Part shown: piece after piece, positions 37,071-45,304 of the stretch
Layout: every line of letters starts with the position of its first letter
How positions within the stretch are numbered: the first letter of the stretch is position 1
Origin: Pullulanibacillus camelliae
GTDB taxonomy: Bacteria > Bacillota > Bacilli > Bacillales > Sporolactobacillaceae
NCBI RefSeq assembly: GCF_014642655.1
Contig: NZ_BMIR01000006.1
Coordinates: forward strand, 1 to 64,000
Direction: 5' to 3'
DNA: 64,000 nucleotides
The notes under the pieces: model-generated
Databases searched by the model: none
Told to the model about the DNA's origin: nothing
The model's input: only the letters and a program-made list of their open reading frames with translations
Translations under genes and position numbers: made by a program

Positions 37071-37871
37071 ATGGTGCGAAATCGGTCATTGGAAGGAAAA
37101 ACGGTTATCGTCACGGGCGCTTCAATGGGAATTGGCCGCCATATGGTTCGAGAATGCGCTAGGCTCGGTGCCCATACCATCATAATTGCGCGTTCTACAG
37201 ATAAGCTTGAACGATTAAGATCAGAGATTTTAATGCAGTATGATGTCGCGGTTGACAGTTTTACACTTGATATGGGGGATAGGAACGCCTTGCGTCAAAC
37301 CTTTGAAACGATTAAATGGCAGTATCCAAAAATTGATGTCCTGATCAATAATGCCGGTTTTGGTGTATTTACTCAGTTTGAGGAAATGCGTTTTGAAGAT
37401 ATCGAGCATATGTTTGCCGTCAATGTTCTAGGGATGATGACAGCGACGCGCATGATCTTGCCAAAGATGAGACAGCAGGGAGACGGTCATGTCATTAATG
37501 TTGCTTCGATGGCGGGGAAGGTTGCCACGCCAAAATCTATCGTCTATTCGGCTTCGAAGGCTGCTGTACTCAGTTTTACGAATGGCTTGCGTTCAGAGGT
37601 TCGGAAGCAAGGGATTCGCGTGACAGCAGTTAATCTAGGGCCCGTTAAAACCAATTTTTTTAAAACAGCAGACCCTGAAGGAAATTATGTAAAAAGCGTG
37701 GAACGATGGATGCTAGAGCCTGAAGCTGTTGCCGAAAAAGTGATAGCGGTGATTGGGAGGAAAAAACGCGAAATTAATCTGCCGTTCTCAATGAATGCTG
37801 GCGCTAAGCTCTATCAGTTATTTCCAGGTGCAGTAGATACGTTTGCTGGTCGAATAATCAACAAAAAATAA
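37071..37871 (+). CDS. yqjQ: Short-chain dehydrogenase/reductase (YqjQ)
   Basis: A 266-aa classical SDR. Cofactor motif TGASMGIGRHM (residues 15-25), NNAG near 93, catalytic Ser in INVASMAGK and YSASKAAV with the Tyr-x3-Lys pair near 158-162. A Lys/Arg-rich segment with VIGRKKREINLPFS near the C-terminus may touch the membrane. The substrate is unknown. It is probably co-transcribed with yqjP. Confidence 0.92.
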   Translation: MVRNRSLEGKTVIVTGASMGIGRHMVRECARLGAHTIIIARSTDKLERLRSEILMQYDVAVDSFTLDMGDRNALRQTFETIKWQYPKIDVLINNAGFGVFTQFEEMRFEDIEHMFAVNVLGMMTATRMILPKMRQQGDGHVINVASMAGKVATPKSIVYSASKAAVLSFTNGLRSEVRKQGIRVTAVNLGPVKTNFFKTADPEGNYVKSVERWMLEPEAVAEKVIAVIGRKKREINLPFSMNAGAKLYQLFPGAVDTFAGRIINKK

Positions 37872-37893
37872 CAGGACAGTGTTGAAGTATCAC

Positions 37894-37930
37894 AAGGACA
37901 TTGCAGAGAGACGGAGCAATGTCCTTTTTT
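37894..37930 (+). terminator. Terminator after yqjQ
   Basis: AAGGACATTGC and GCAATGTCCTT arms (11 bp) followed by TTTTTT. Confidence 0.9.
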
Positions 37931-37967
37931 CTGTTTTCATTTTCTTGTAAATCTTGTAGGGTAAAAG

Positions 37968-37994
37968 TGAAACTTTTTTACTCGTTTCGACGTC
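37968..37994 (+). promoter_or_regulatory. ECF-type autoregulatory promoter
   Basis: TGAAAC (37968-37973) followed by a T-rich run and, 17 nt later, CGTC (37991-37994) match the -35/-10 pattern of Bacillus ECF sigma factors. It lies 28 nt before the sigma gene, which probably drives its own transcription. Confidence 0.65.
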
Positions 37995-38021
37995 AATTTT
38001 ATGGGGAGGAAGGGGGTAGGC

Positions 38022-38579
38022 ATGGAAAATATTAAGAATGATGAAGAAAAGGCGTGTGTGGATTATGAGCTTCTTTTGGAAGAGTTGATGGATGAATATG
38101 GAACTCAAGTCAAAAAATTAGCTTATACATATGTGCGCCATTGGTCGATCGCTGAAGATGTAGCTCAAGAAGTGTTTTTATCTGTTTATAAAAACCTCCA
38201 CCGCTTTCGAGGAGAGGCCTCCTATAAAACCTGGATATATAAAATTACGATTAATAAAAGTAAGGATGCATTAAAATCTCGTTTTTTTCGCCCGGAAAAA
38301 TTATTGCAAAAGCTAAAAACATTTTCGGGGCAGGAGGCTCCATCGGCTGAAGACCATGTGATCATCAAAAATGAAGATGGCATGCTCAGCGAATGTGTTA
38401 TGGCTTTGCCTGTGAAATATCGCGAAGTAATCATTTTATACTATTATGAAAATTTAAAGCTTGAGGAGATTCAAGACTATACAAAGCTCAAGTTATCGAC
38501 GATTAAGACGCGGCTACGCCGAGCAAAAGGATTACTCAGAAGCATTTATGAAGAAAAAGGAGGGGTGGATAATGGATGA
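38022..38579 (+). CDS. ECF-subfamily RNA polymerase sigma factor
   Basis: 185 aa. Region 2 (about residues 25-95: YTYVRHWSIAEDVAQEVFLSVYKNLHRFRG and KTWIYKITINKSKD) binds core and the -10; region 4 (about 125-175: LPVKYREVIILYYYENLKLEEI and LKLSTIKTRLRRAKGLL) binds the -35. The start was placed at ATG 38022 after GGAAGGGGG. The stop overlaps the start of the anti-sigma gene (ATGGATGA), so the two are translationally coupled. It resembles the SigV/SigM/SigX group; the exact class is not fixed. Confidence 0.93.
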   Translation: MENIKNDEEKACVDYELLLEELMDEYGTQVKKLAYTYVRHWSIAEDVAQEVFLSVYKNLHRFRGEASYKTWIYKITINKSKDALKSRFFRPEKLLQKLKTFSGQEAPSAEDHVIIKNEDGMLSECVMALPVKYREVIILYYYENLKLEEIQDYTKLKLSTIKTRLRRAKGLLRSIYEEKGGVDNG

Positions 38580-39576
38580 TGAGCTTAACCGTCTCAAAAA
38601 AGCAATGGATCAAACCGTTTTAAAGGAAGGCACGTTTACTCATAGGGAAAAGCAAAACGTCCTCTCTCGTGTGCAGCACAAGACCATAAGGCCACAAAAG
38701 GTTCTAAAAGCTTTATTTTCAGGCGCCGTTTGTCTAGGACTTTTAGTGGTGCTATCTTTTTATTTTATGAGTGATCAGCAGGAGCATCCCTCTGCCAGTT
38801 CAGAGTCGAAAAGCAAAACGGCCGTATCAACAAAAGCGAGTCAAAAGACGGAAAAACATCAAGAGGCTGCCGGTGATGCTTCCACCGAACAGGTAGAAAA
38901 TGTGACAGCGTATGATTATGCTTCAAACGCACAGTCCACTGACATCCCTGGGCATTTTACTTTTAATCAAGGGAATTATGTCAAAAGCAATGCGACAGTT
39001 AGGGGGTCGCAAATTAATAAAAAACTGAATACTTTAGGTAAAGCGACGATCTACAGTATCGTTGGGCAGGAAGTGGCAAGTGCTATTGCTGTTCGTTATG
39101 ATGATGATGAGGGGCAACCAATGTATTGGTTATATCATCGCAACACTAACGAGCTTTTGACTTTGAGCAGTAAGGAGATGGCGCTTTATCTATTTAAAAA
39201 TAAAGCAATTCAATTAAAACAAGTTGACTTAAAGACGGACTGGGGGCCTGGACTTATGCTCACGTATAGTGAGGTCAAGGAACCTGAACAAACCATCATT
39301 GTAAAAGAATATGAGAAGAAGAAGGCTCCGGTGGCAAGCACGTCCTTCAATCAAGATGCGCTGAATAAAGGGAACGTGAAGAGCTCATATGCGCCTCATC
39401 CTAAAGCTACCTTTGTGGCAAATGGTATAAGATGGACGGAATATATTGGCTCCCGAACACCCATCCTGCTTCGTGGTGAAAAAGAGAACTATTATTATGA
39501 AGTAACTGCAAATGATGAGAAAAGTCTGCCTCAACTTAAAACCTTTGTGAAGCAATTTGTTCCCTATAAACAATAA
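38572..39576 (+). CDS. Putative membrane anti-sigma factor
   Basis: A 334-aa single-pass protein. A cytoplasmic N-terminus (residues 1-42) that would hold the sigma factor is followed by one membrane helix (about 46-68) and a Ser/Lys-rich linker. A large extracellular domain (about 110-334) contains two segments that look like DUF4367-type lipoprotein folds; the last, LPQLKTFVKQFVPY, is typical of such domains. It starts inside the end of the sigma gene. The signal that it senses is unknown. Confidence 0.82.
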   Translation: MDDELNRLKKAMDQTVLKEGTFTHREKQNVLSRVQHKTIRPQKVLKALFSGAVCLGLLVVLSFYFMSDQQEHPSASSESKSKTAVSTKASQKTEKHQEAAGDASTEQVENVTAYDYASNAQSTDIPGHFTFNQGNYVKSNATVRGSQINKKLNTLGKATIYSIVGQEVASAIAVRYDDDEGQPMYWLYHRNTNELLTLSSKEMALYLFKNKAIQLKQVDLKTDWGPGLMLTYSEVKEPEQTIIVKEYEKKKAPVASTSFNQDALNKGNVKSSYAPHPKATFVANGIRWTEYIGSRTPILLRGEKENYYYEVTANDEKSLPQLKTFVKQFVPYKQ

Positions 39577-39586
39577 AAGTTCGCAT

Positions 39587-39640
39587 TTGAACTGTCTTCC
39601 AATTATTAGACATCTATAACAATTGGAGGGCAGTTTTTTT
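39587..39640 (+). terminator. Terminator built from an IS left-end remnant
   Basis: AACTGTCTTCCAATT (39590-39604) pairs with AATTGGAGGGCAGTT (39621-39635) using two G-U pairs, followed by seven T. The whole string (TTGAACTG...CCAATTATTAGACA...AACAATTGGAGG) is homologous to the left end of the IS3 element at 29987. A solo IS end thus appears to serve as the terminator of the sigma/anti-sigma operon. Confidence 0.8.
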
Positions 39641-40649
39641 AATCGTCAGAATTTATAACTTTGTGGAAGGCCTCATGAGTCCAGGCTTTGGTTTTCACCG
39701 TATTGTAGGAGATTGCCAAGTTTTCTTGATTTATAAGGCGGATTGCTTTTCTTTTATTAAAAATACTTTATTATATAAAATAGAGGCAAGCTGTGAGGAA
39801 ATTTAAATAAAAAAGTGACTGACTAGTCAGAAGCTCATCAAGAGGTTTTTTGCACTATTAGAATGTATAACTTCGTTGACGCTCATAAAGGAAGAGAGTA
39901 TAAGTGTAGCTTTGACTTTCGCCGTTAAAGCTTGCGGGCACCCTAAGTGTGTGATTTGCAAAAAATCACATCAGGAGTACCAGCGAAGTGGTGCAAGCCC
40001 AGTTTTCTAATTGTAACGTTCCTAGCAGCTTTGCATGACCTTTCGGTTTTTTATCCAGTGATGATTGCGGAATAATATCATAAAATGATACTAAATGAAT
40101 TCATTTCATAATGACTTATTGAAGTAAAAGAGCGATCATGCATGCCCTACTGAAAGGAAGCGTTGGCCATAAGCAAAGGGGATTAAAGTGCAAGGTGAGA
40201 GTGATACCTTATGATTAAACGCCCAAGGTGTTACGAGGAAGTTGACGACAAAGCAAGTCTAGCAGGGGCAGGAACAGGGGCTCTTAGTCTAAGTGTGTTA
40301 CATTTTCAAGGCACTTCGGCTAAGTACATCACATCCATATGACAACATCGAAGCTAGCACATCTTGTGCATCGGAGGCCATGCCCGCGGAAAGCGTCCAC
40401 CTGTAGTGGAAATCCACACAATACGATTTGGATTTAAGCTTCACCATTTCTATTGTGAAGTGGGTTTCAAATAGATGGTTTTTAATCATAGTACGGGTTT
40501 TGATTATTTTGTAGGATTCCCATGCTTTATATCAGGAAAATTAAAGGAGGAAAAAAATTTACTTGATTTTCACAAAAAAGGGTGCTTCTATGATTACATC
40601 CTAAGGTTCAATAATGTAAAATATAGATATAGAGAAAGGTGGCCTACGC
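39641..40649. other. One-kb gene-free region rich in repeat fragments
   Basis: No convincing gene. It holds a short repeat-A start at 39642-39700 (AGAATTTATAACTTTG), a full module A at 39852-40010, and near 40375-40410 a minus-strand piece of module B (GCCCGCGGAAAGCG, the complement of CGCTTTCCGCGGGC). The last 60 nt lead into the next gene. Confidence 0.5.
39852..40010. repeat. Intergenic repeat A, copy 2 (module A only)
   Basis: Nearly the same as 11383-11530: AGAATGTATAACTTCG, GCTTGCGGGCACCCTAAGTG, a GTGATTT/AAATCAC hairpin, ATCAGGAGTACCAGCGAAG and GTGCAAGC. The outer GCTTGC/GCAAGC arms are kept. Module B does not follow. Confidence 0.8.
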
Positions 40650-41210
40650 GTGGAAAACTACACCAGAGCGAATCAAAAGGTTAAAAATAAAGATGGAAAG
40701 CAGCGAAAGTCCTATGGCGTAGGTTGGGGGATAAGTACATCGGTCATTCTGTTTGTCATTGTTTTTTGTTTGGGCTTTGGCATGCACGGTATTGCTTCAA
40801 CGATTTATGTTGTGCTTTTTTCTGTCCCGTTGGAGGTTGTTATTGGAGCGACGGCTTCAGTCACTGCGGGCTTTGACCCAATATCCGGGGCTTTGATCGC
40901 CTCCATTGCTCATCTCGCATTAGCTCCAACACTTATCACTGGTTTTGATACGATTGTAAGAAAGTGGAGCTGGCTGAGCTCGAAGCTGGCAAAAGCTGAA
41001 AAACTGAGTGAAAGGTATGGAAAGTATGGGGTATGGGTGCTCGTTATTCTTTCACCAATTGTTGGAGTTTTTGTAAGCATTGCCGTTGGTGTTGCTTTGA
41101 GATTCCGCCCTTTACTTATCATGTCCAGTGTCAGCATTGGGACACTGGTTGCAGCTTTTTTAGCGACTATGGGTGGTGCGGGGATCGTTAAGCTTTTCGA
41201 GATTTGGTGA
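40650..41210 (+). CDS. Small multidrug export-like membrane protein (COG2426 type)
   Basis: 186 aa, start GTG after GAAAGGTGG. A basic N-terminus is followed by helices at about residues 28-55, 60-95 (SVPLEVVIGATASVTAG), 128-150 and 153-178. The stretch YGKYGVWVLVILSPIVGVFVSIAVGVALRF recalls the Sm_multidrug_ex family. The transport role of that family is poorly established. Monocistronic. Confidence 0.65.
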   Translation: MENYTRANQKVKNKDGKQRKSYGVGWGISTSVILFVIVFCLGFGMHGIASTIYVVLFSVPLEVVIGATASVTAGFDPISGALIASIAHLALAPTLITGFDTIVRKWSWLSSKLAKAEKLSERYGKYGVWVLVILSPIVGVFVSIAVGVALRFRPLLIMSSVSIGTLVAAFLATMGGAGIVKLFEIW

Positions 41211-41347
41211 CAAAAGCATACATGTTCATGCTTAGGCTTTTGGCTTCATGACTTTGTCGACGCATAAGGGAGACCAAGCGTCTTCATCTCATGTCAAACG
41301 TATGAAATGAGGTCTGTTGTAAAATCCTAAGGGTGGAGGTGATTGCT

Positions 41348-41473
41348 TTGCCAAAAAATAAACAACGTGATGAAAAAAAACGCAATGACGTTATGGCGAA
41401 GTCACAGCAAGAGGAAACCGCACCAGGATATGGCAATAAGAAAATAGAGGGGCCAGATCGTCCTTCAACTTAA
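41348..41473 (+). CDS. 41-aa hydrophilic hypothetical protein
   Basis: The TTG start at 41348 follows GGTGGAGGTGATTG. The 41-aa product is highly charged, PKNKQRDEKKRND at the start and NKKIEGPDRPST at the end, with no hydrophobic segment. It has the look of the small, disordered spore-associated proteins of Bacillales, but I cannot name the family. A strong terminator follows its stop, which supports it as a real gene. Confidence 0.65.
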   Translation: MPKNKQRDEKKRNDVMAKSQQEETAPGYGNKKIEGPDRPST

Positions 41474-41494
41474 TAGGTGTCCTTAAGGGATTGA

Positions 41495-41528
41495 AAAAGA
41501 GCGACTATTATGAGCCGCTCTTTTTTTG
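41495..41528 (+). terminator. Terminator of the 41-aa gene
   Basis: AAAGAGCG/CGCTCTTT arms with a 12-nt loop and seven T. Confidence 0.85.
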
Positions 41529-41590
41529 TACTGTCAGCATTTATAACGTTGCGGAAGCCCTTATAGCATATGGATTAGGCATGCTTTTCT
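41529..41590. repeat. Partial copy of repeat A start
   Basis: ACTGTCAGCATTTATAACGTTGCGGAAGC resembles the first 30 bp of module A (ACTATCAGAATGTATAACTTCGCTGACGC). As in other copies it directly follows a terminator. Confidence 0.45.
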
Positions 41591-41615
41591 CACGTTTTTC
41601 TCCTTATATGCTTTA

Positions 41616-41939
41616 TTATTTAACTTTTACAGAGTTTAAGAAGTCACGGACTTGATCCGGGGTTTTAGCGTTAGCACTGTGCAAATGGGCAATTTTCTCG
41701 CCTTTGTCAAAGATAAGAAGGCTTGGGATACCCATGACTTCATATTTTTCCGCAAGCTCTGGGAATTGATCGCGATCGATTTGATACCATTTGTATTCTT
41801 GATGTTCATCAATGATGTCAGCAATAAACATATCAAGTCGCTTACAATCTGGGCACCAGTCTGCTTCAAATTTAATCAATGCTTGTTGTTCGTCATTTAT
41901 TGCTTGTTCAAAGGCTTCTAGACTTTCAATGGTCTGCAT
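41616..41939 (-). CDS. Thioredoxin-family protein with CPDC active site
   Basis: 107 aa, a single thioredoxin domain. The active site is WCPDC (about residues 27-31) rather than WCGPC, and the cis-Pro motif is MGIPSLLIF. Such CPDC proteins (B. subtilis YtpP type) are presumed thiol-disulfide exchangers with unknown partners. RBS GGGAG upstream. Confidence 0.88.
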   Translation of the reverse strand: MQTIESLEAFEQAINDEQQALIKFEADWCPDCKRLDMFIADIIDEHQEYKWYQIDRDQFPELAEKYEVMGIPSLLIFDKGEKIAHLHSANAKTPDQVRDFLNSVKVK

Positions 41940-42041
41940 GTTTTTTCTCCCTTTCTTCCCTAAGCGTTTTAAAATATGGAAACACTTGATAGGCTTTGTA
42001 CCTATAGAATTTTCTTTATCATAACAAAAAATTCTAGAACA

Positions 42042-42831
42042 ATGAAGCGGACTGCTCAGCCTTCGGAAAAAAGACAGATGATCTCGAAAGCGTTCTCTTT
42101 TTATCAGTCCACAGGCATTGTCTTCGCTCTTGATGCACTAACTTTTGTTTTCTCCTTGCTTTTTTTAAGGCTTAACATAAGAGCATAACAGCTTTCCTAA
42201 AGATCGATCGGAGAAGCAAGGGATACAAGGCTTTTTCTATGAATTGTTTGGCGGATTGCGAGAGCTGAAGAAGCATGCTTGGTTATGGGTGACGGCATTG
42301 TTTTTGCAGTAATTAATGTCTGTACCTCTGGGATTATGGGTGTTATCCTACCTTGGCTTATTAATGTGCACTATTACTTCGGTCTATCTATTTATGGAGT
42401 TGTCGTTTCGGCCTCAGGCTTTGGCTCGTTCCTAGGTGGTTTGCTCTTTGGTCTGAGAAAAAAGTGGTAACGAAGGGGACTGATTGCTTATGCTGGTGTA
42501 GCTATTGAGGCCTTTTGTTTATTATTCATCACCCAAAGTGAATTGGATACCTGGTTTAATGATGATCATTGCTATCGGTGGGATTGGCTCCTTCTTCTTT
42601 GGACTAATTTGGGAAATTAGCTTACAAGAGCGCGTTCCAAAAGCGGCATTTGGGCGGGTCACCAGCCTAGATATGCTCGGTTCCATTGCGCTGATGCCTC
42701 TTGGTTATCTAATGACCGGTTGGCTGGCGGATTGGATGGGTGGTGTTCAGAAAGCTCTTCTTTTAGCCATCGTCATGTTAATCATTATTATTGGCGCTTT
42801 ATCTTTTCGTTCGATTCGTCAATTTAATTGA
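42042..42831 (+). pseudogene. Decayed MFS transporter
   Basis: Broken frames encode membrane segments of one MFS protein. A piece with FALDALTFVFSLLFLRL ends at a stop at 42186. A second from about 42235 (FYELFGGLRELKKHAWLWVTALFFAVINV and SASGFGSFLGGLLFGLRKKW) ends at 42470. A third (42505-42831) contains RVPKAAFGRVTSLDMLGSIALMPLGYLMTG, a typical MFS helix 10-11 motif. Frameshifts and stops lie between them and the N-terminal third is gone. It resembles exporters of the EntS/multidrug type. Confidence 0.85.
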
Positions 42832-42848
42832 TAGAAGGGGAGGACGTA

Positions 42849-43742
42849 TTAAGCTCCTCTCAATGCATAGATTTTACTATCAAGAGGTCGAGAAAGATAG
42901 GGACTAACTATGTCAACAGCGGCAATTACCCTATCGATATCAATCCCTGTATCAATGTCCATTTCATTGAGCATAAACGCAACATCTTCTGTGGCGATAT
43001 TACCACTTGCACCCGCTGAAAATGGGCAGGTGCCTAATCCGCCTGCAGACGTATCGAAGCGATTCATCCCGATTTCGAGGCAAGCATAAATGTTGGCTAA
43101 CGCTGCGCCCCGTGTATTGTGAAAATGTCCTGTCAGTAACAAAGAAGGAGGCAGATTATTTTTGAGCTGAGTAACTAAATGCTTAACGTCCTTAGGATTG
43201 GCTAAGCCAATTGTATCTGAAAGGCTCAGTTCGTTTACACCAAGCTTTGCAAAATATTCACAAAGCTCTAAGGCTTCAGTAGGATGGATTTTTCCTTCAT
43301 AAGGACAGTAAAAGGCGGTTGATATATTCAATCTGACTGCTTTATTTTTCTCTTTAAGAAGAGAAATAAGCGGGGTGAGTGCTTTGATTCTCTCTTCAGT
43401 CGTCTGTAAAAAACATTTTTGATTAAAGGTGGAGCTGACTCCGATAGAAAGAGCGATGTGCTCAGCTTGTGAATCTAGGAAGCGGGCGATGCCCTTTCCG
43501 TTTTCGGCCAACACAATATTTCGGTACGCATCACTAAAGGTCTGAAGTATGGTATCAGCCTCTCCCAATTGAGGTATCTTTTTTGAGGAGATAAAGGAGA
43601 CGAGCTCCATTTCTTCTATGTGGGCGGCTTTTAAAGCTTGAATGAATTGAATCTTAATCTCTGTTGGTATGATTTCCATTTCGTTCTGTAATCCATCACA
43701 GGCGCTCACTTCGATAAGGGTAGCTTGCTTCGGGTATACCAT
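42849..43742 (-). CDS. Hydroxymethylglutaryl-CoA lyase-like protein lacking the catalytic Arg
   Basis: A 297-aa TIM-barrel aldolase of the HMGL-like family (similar to B. subtilis YngG). The N-terminal motif reads EVSACDGLQNE where the family has EVGPRDGLQNE: the metal-ligand Asp is kept but the catalytic Arg is Cys. Other motifs remain: FYCPYEGKI, GHFHNTRGAALAN with the metal His pair, and GGLGTCPFSAGASGNIATEDV with the mobile-loop Cys. HMG-CoA lyase makes acetoacetate and acetyl-CoA in leucine breakdown. The Arg loss makes the activity uncertain. RBS AAAGGAGG. Confidence 0.85.
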   Translation of the reverse strand: MVYPKQATLIEVSACDGLQNEMEIIPTEIKIQFIQALKAAHIEEMELVSFISSKKIPQLGEADTILQTFSDAYRNIVLAENGKGIARFLDSQAEHIALSIGVSSTFNQKCFLQTTEERIKALTPLISLLKEKNKAVRLNISTAFYCPYEGKIHPTEALELCEYFAKLGVNELSLSDTIGLANPKDVKHLVTQLKNNLPPSLLLTGHFHNTRGAALANIYACLEIGMNRFDTSAGGLGTCPFSAGASGNIATEDVAFMLNEMDIDTGIDIDRVIAAVDIVSPYLSRPLDSKIYALRGA

Positions 43743-43923
43743 GGGGGTCCTCCTTTTTTGTAAACGGTTACAATACTTATTTTATTGTATGACGTCTGTC
43801 TGTAAATAACAATTAAAAGGTATGGTTTAGAAGATGATCATTAAAAATATCTTTTTAAATTCAAAGTCAGTGGATTTGTAGTATGATAGTAACTATATAG
43901 AAATCAAATGAGGAGGAGTTCCA

Positions 43924-45276
43924 ATGACTTCAACACCAGATTTAGAAGCAAGATCGCCATGGGCGGCTTTACATAATGTGAGTCAGGTGACAGTGAAACG
44001 TTCGAATCGTACATTAAAAAAGGATATAGCGATTCCTGGGAGCAAAAGCTTAACCAATAGAGCGTTGATTCTTGCGGCAGCGGCCAAGGGGAACTCAAGT
44101 GTAGAAGGCATTTTAAAAAGCGATGATTCATATTGGTGTATAGAAGCTTTAAAAAGGTTAGGGGCAGAGATTCAGGTTGATGGTGATATTGCCCAGATTA
44201 AAGGTGTAGGTGGTGAATGGCGGAGGAGTAAAGAAGCCCTCTATATCGGGGCTGGTGGAACGGTAGCTCGATTTTTGCCCGGTCTTGTCGCTGCTGCCCG
44301 TACAGGTGAAAGCTGGACAATCAAGGCCAGTAAACGCATGTCTGAACGCCCTGTCAAGCCGTTAATTGATGCTCTGAGGCAGATCGGAGCCACTATCAAT
44401 TATGAAGGTAAAGAAGGGTTTTATCCGCTTGGCATTACTGGAGAAGGCTTAAAGGGTGGACATGTCGATATTTCTGGAAATACTTCCAGCCAATTTATAA
44501 GCGGCTTACTCATGGCCAGCGCTCATGCTGAAGCCCCTGTTACAGTGCGTATTACCGAACCGATCGTTCAAGCCTCTTATGTTCTGATTACCATTGAGTT
44601 GATGAAGCAGTTTGGTATAGAGGTGTCTCATGATCAAGAGTTGTCTAGGTTTGACATCTCACCGAATACTTATCAGGGCAATCACGTGCACATGGAGCCA
44701 GATGCCTCTGGAGCGTGTTACTTTTTCGCTCTCGCAGCGCTCACGCAAAGCACGATTCGCGTAAACAATATCAGTTATGAGCACTCTTATCAGCCTGATA
44801 TTCGCTTTGTCGATGTATTGAAAGAAATGGGATGCCACGTTGTGATCGGACCCGATTATGTTGAGGTCACAGGACCGAAAACATTAAAGGGCAATAAAAC
44901 ATTTAGCATGCGAGCCATGTCCGATCAAGCGCTCACTCTAGCTGCTATCGCTCCGTTTGCCGATGGACCCATCACGATTCGTGAGGTTGAGCATATTCGT
45001 CATCATGAGTCCGATCGCATTCAAGCAGCGACAGAAATTCTGACAAGCTTACAGATTAAGGTAGAAGAATACAATGATGGTTTAAAAATTTTTCCTGGAA
45101 AGCCAGTTGGGACCTTAATCCGTTCCTATGATGATCATCGTGTCGCTATGGCCTTTTCACTTTTAGGTGCAGTGGTTGATGACATTTCTATTCATGACCC
45201 TGGCTGTGTCTCAAAAACCTTCCCTAACTTCTTTGAAAAACTTGAAGAAATAGGTTTAACCGTAACAAGGAAGTAA
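43924..45276 (+). CDS. aroA: 3-phosphoshikimate 1-carboxyvinyltransferase (EPSP synthase)
   Basis: A 450-aa enzyme joining shikimate 3-phosphate and PEP in aromatic amino-acid synthesis. Motifs: PGSKSLTNRALILAA (about residues 38-52) and the inverse-alpha/beta repeats; KRMSERPVKPLIDAL; the C-terminal RHHESDRI and DDHRVAMAFSLLG. The PEP-site loop reads GAGGTVARFL where class I enzymes have GNAGTAMRPL, so the Asn and the Pro of that loop are replaced. The gene stands alone, not in an aro operon. RBS GAGGAGG. Confidence 0.93.
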   Translation: MTSTPDLEARSPWAALHNVSQVTVKRSNRTLKKDIAIPGSKSLTNRALILAAAAKGNSSVEGILKSDDSYWCIEALKRLGAEIQVDGDIAQIKGVGGEWRRSKEALYIGAGGTVARFLPGLVAAARTGESWTIKASKRMSERPVKPLIDALRQIGATINYEGKEGFYPLGITGEGLKGGHVDISGNTSSQFISGLLMASAHAEAPVTVRITEPIVQASYVLITIELMKQFGIEVSHDQELSRFDISPNTYQGNHVHMEPDASGACYFFALAALTQSTIRVNNISYEHSYQPDIRFVDVLKEMGCHVVIGPDYVEVTGPKTLKGNKTFSMRAMSDQALTLAAIAPFADGPITIREVEHIRHHESDRIQAATEILTSLQIKVEEYNDGLKIFPGKPVGTLIRSYDDHRVAMAFSLLGAVVDDISIHDPGCVSKTFPNFFEKLEEIGLTVTRK

Positions 45277-45304
45277 AGAAACTTGATAGCTGGGAGGTAA
45301 GAGG

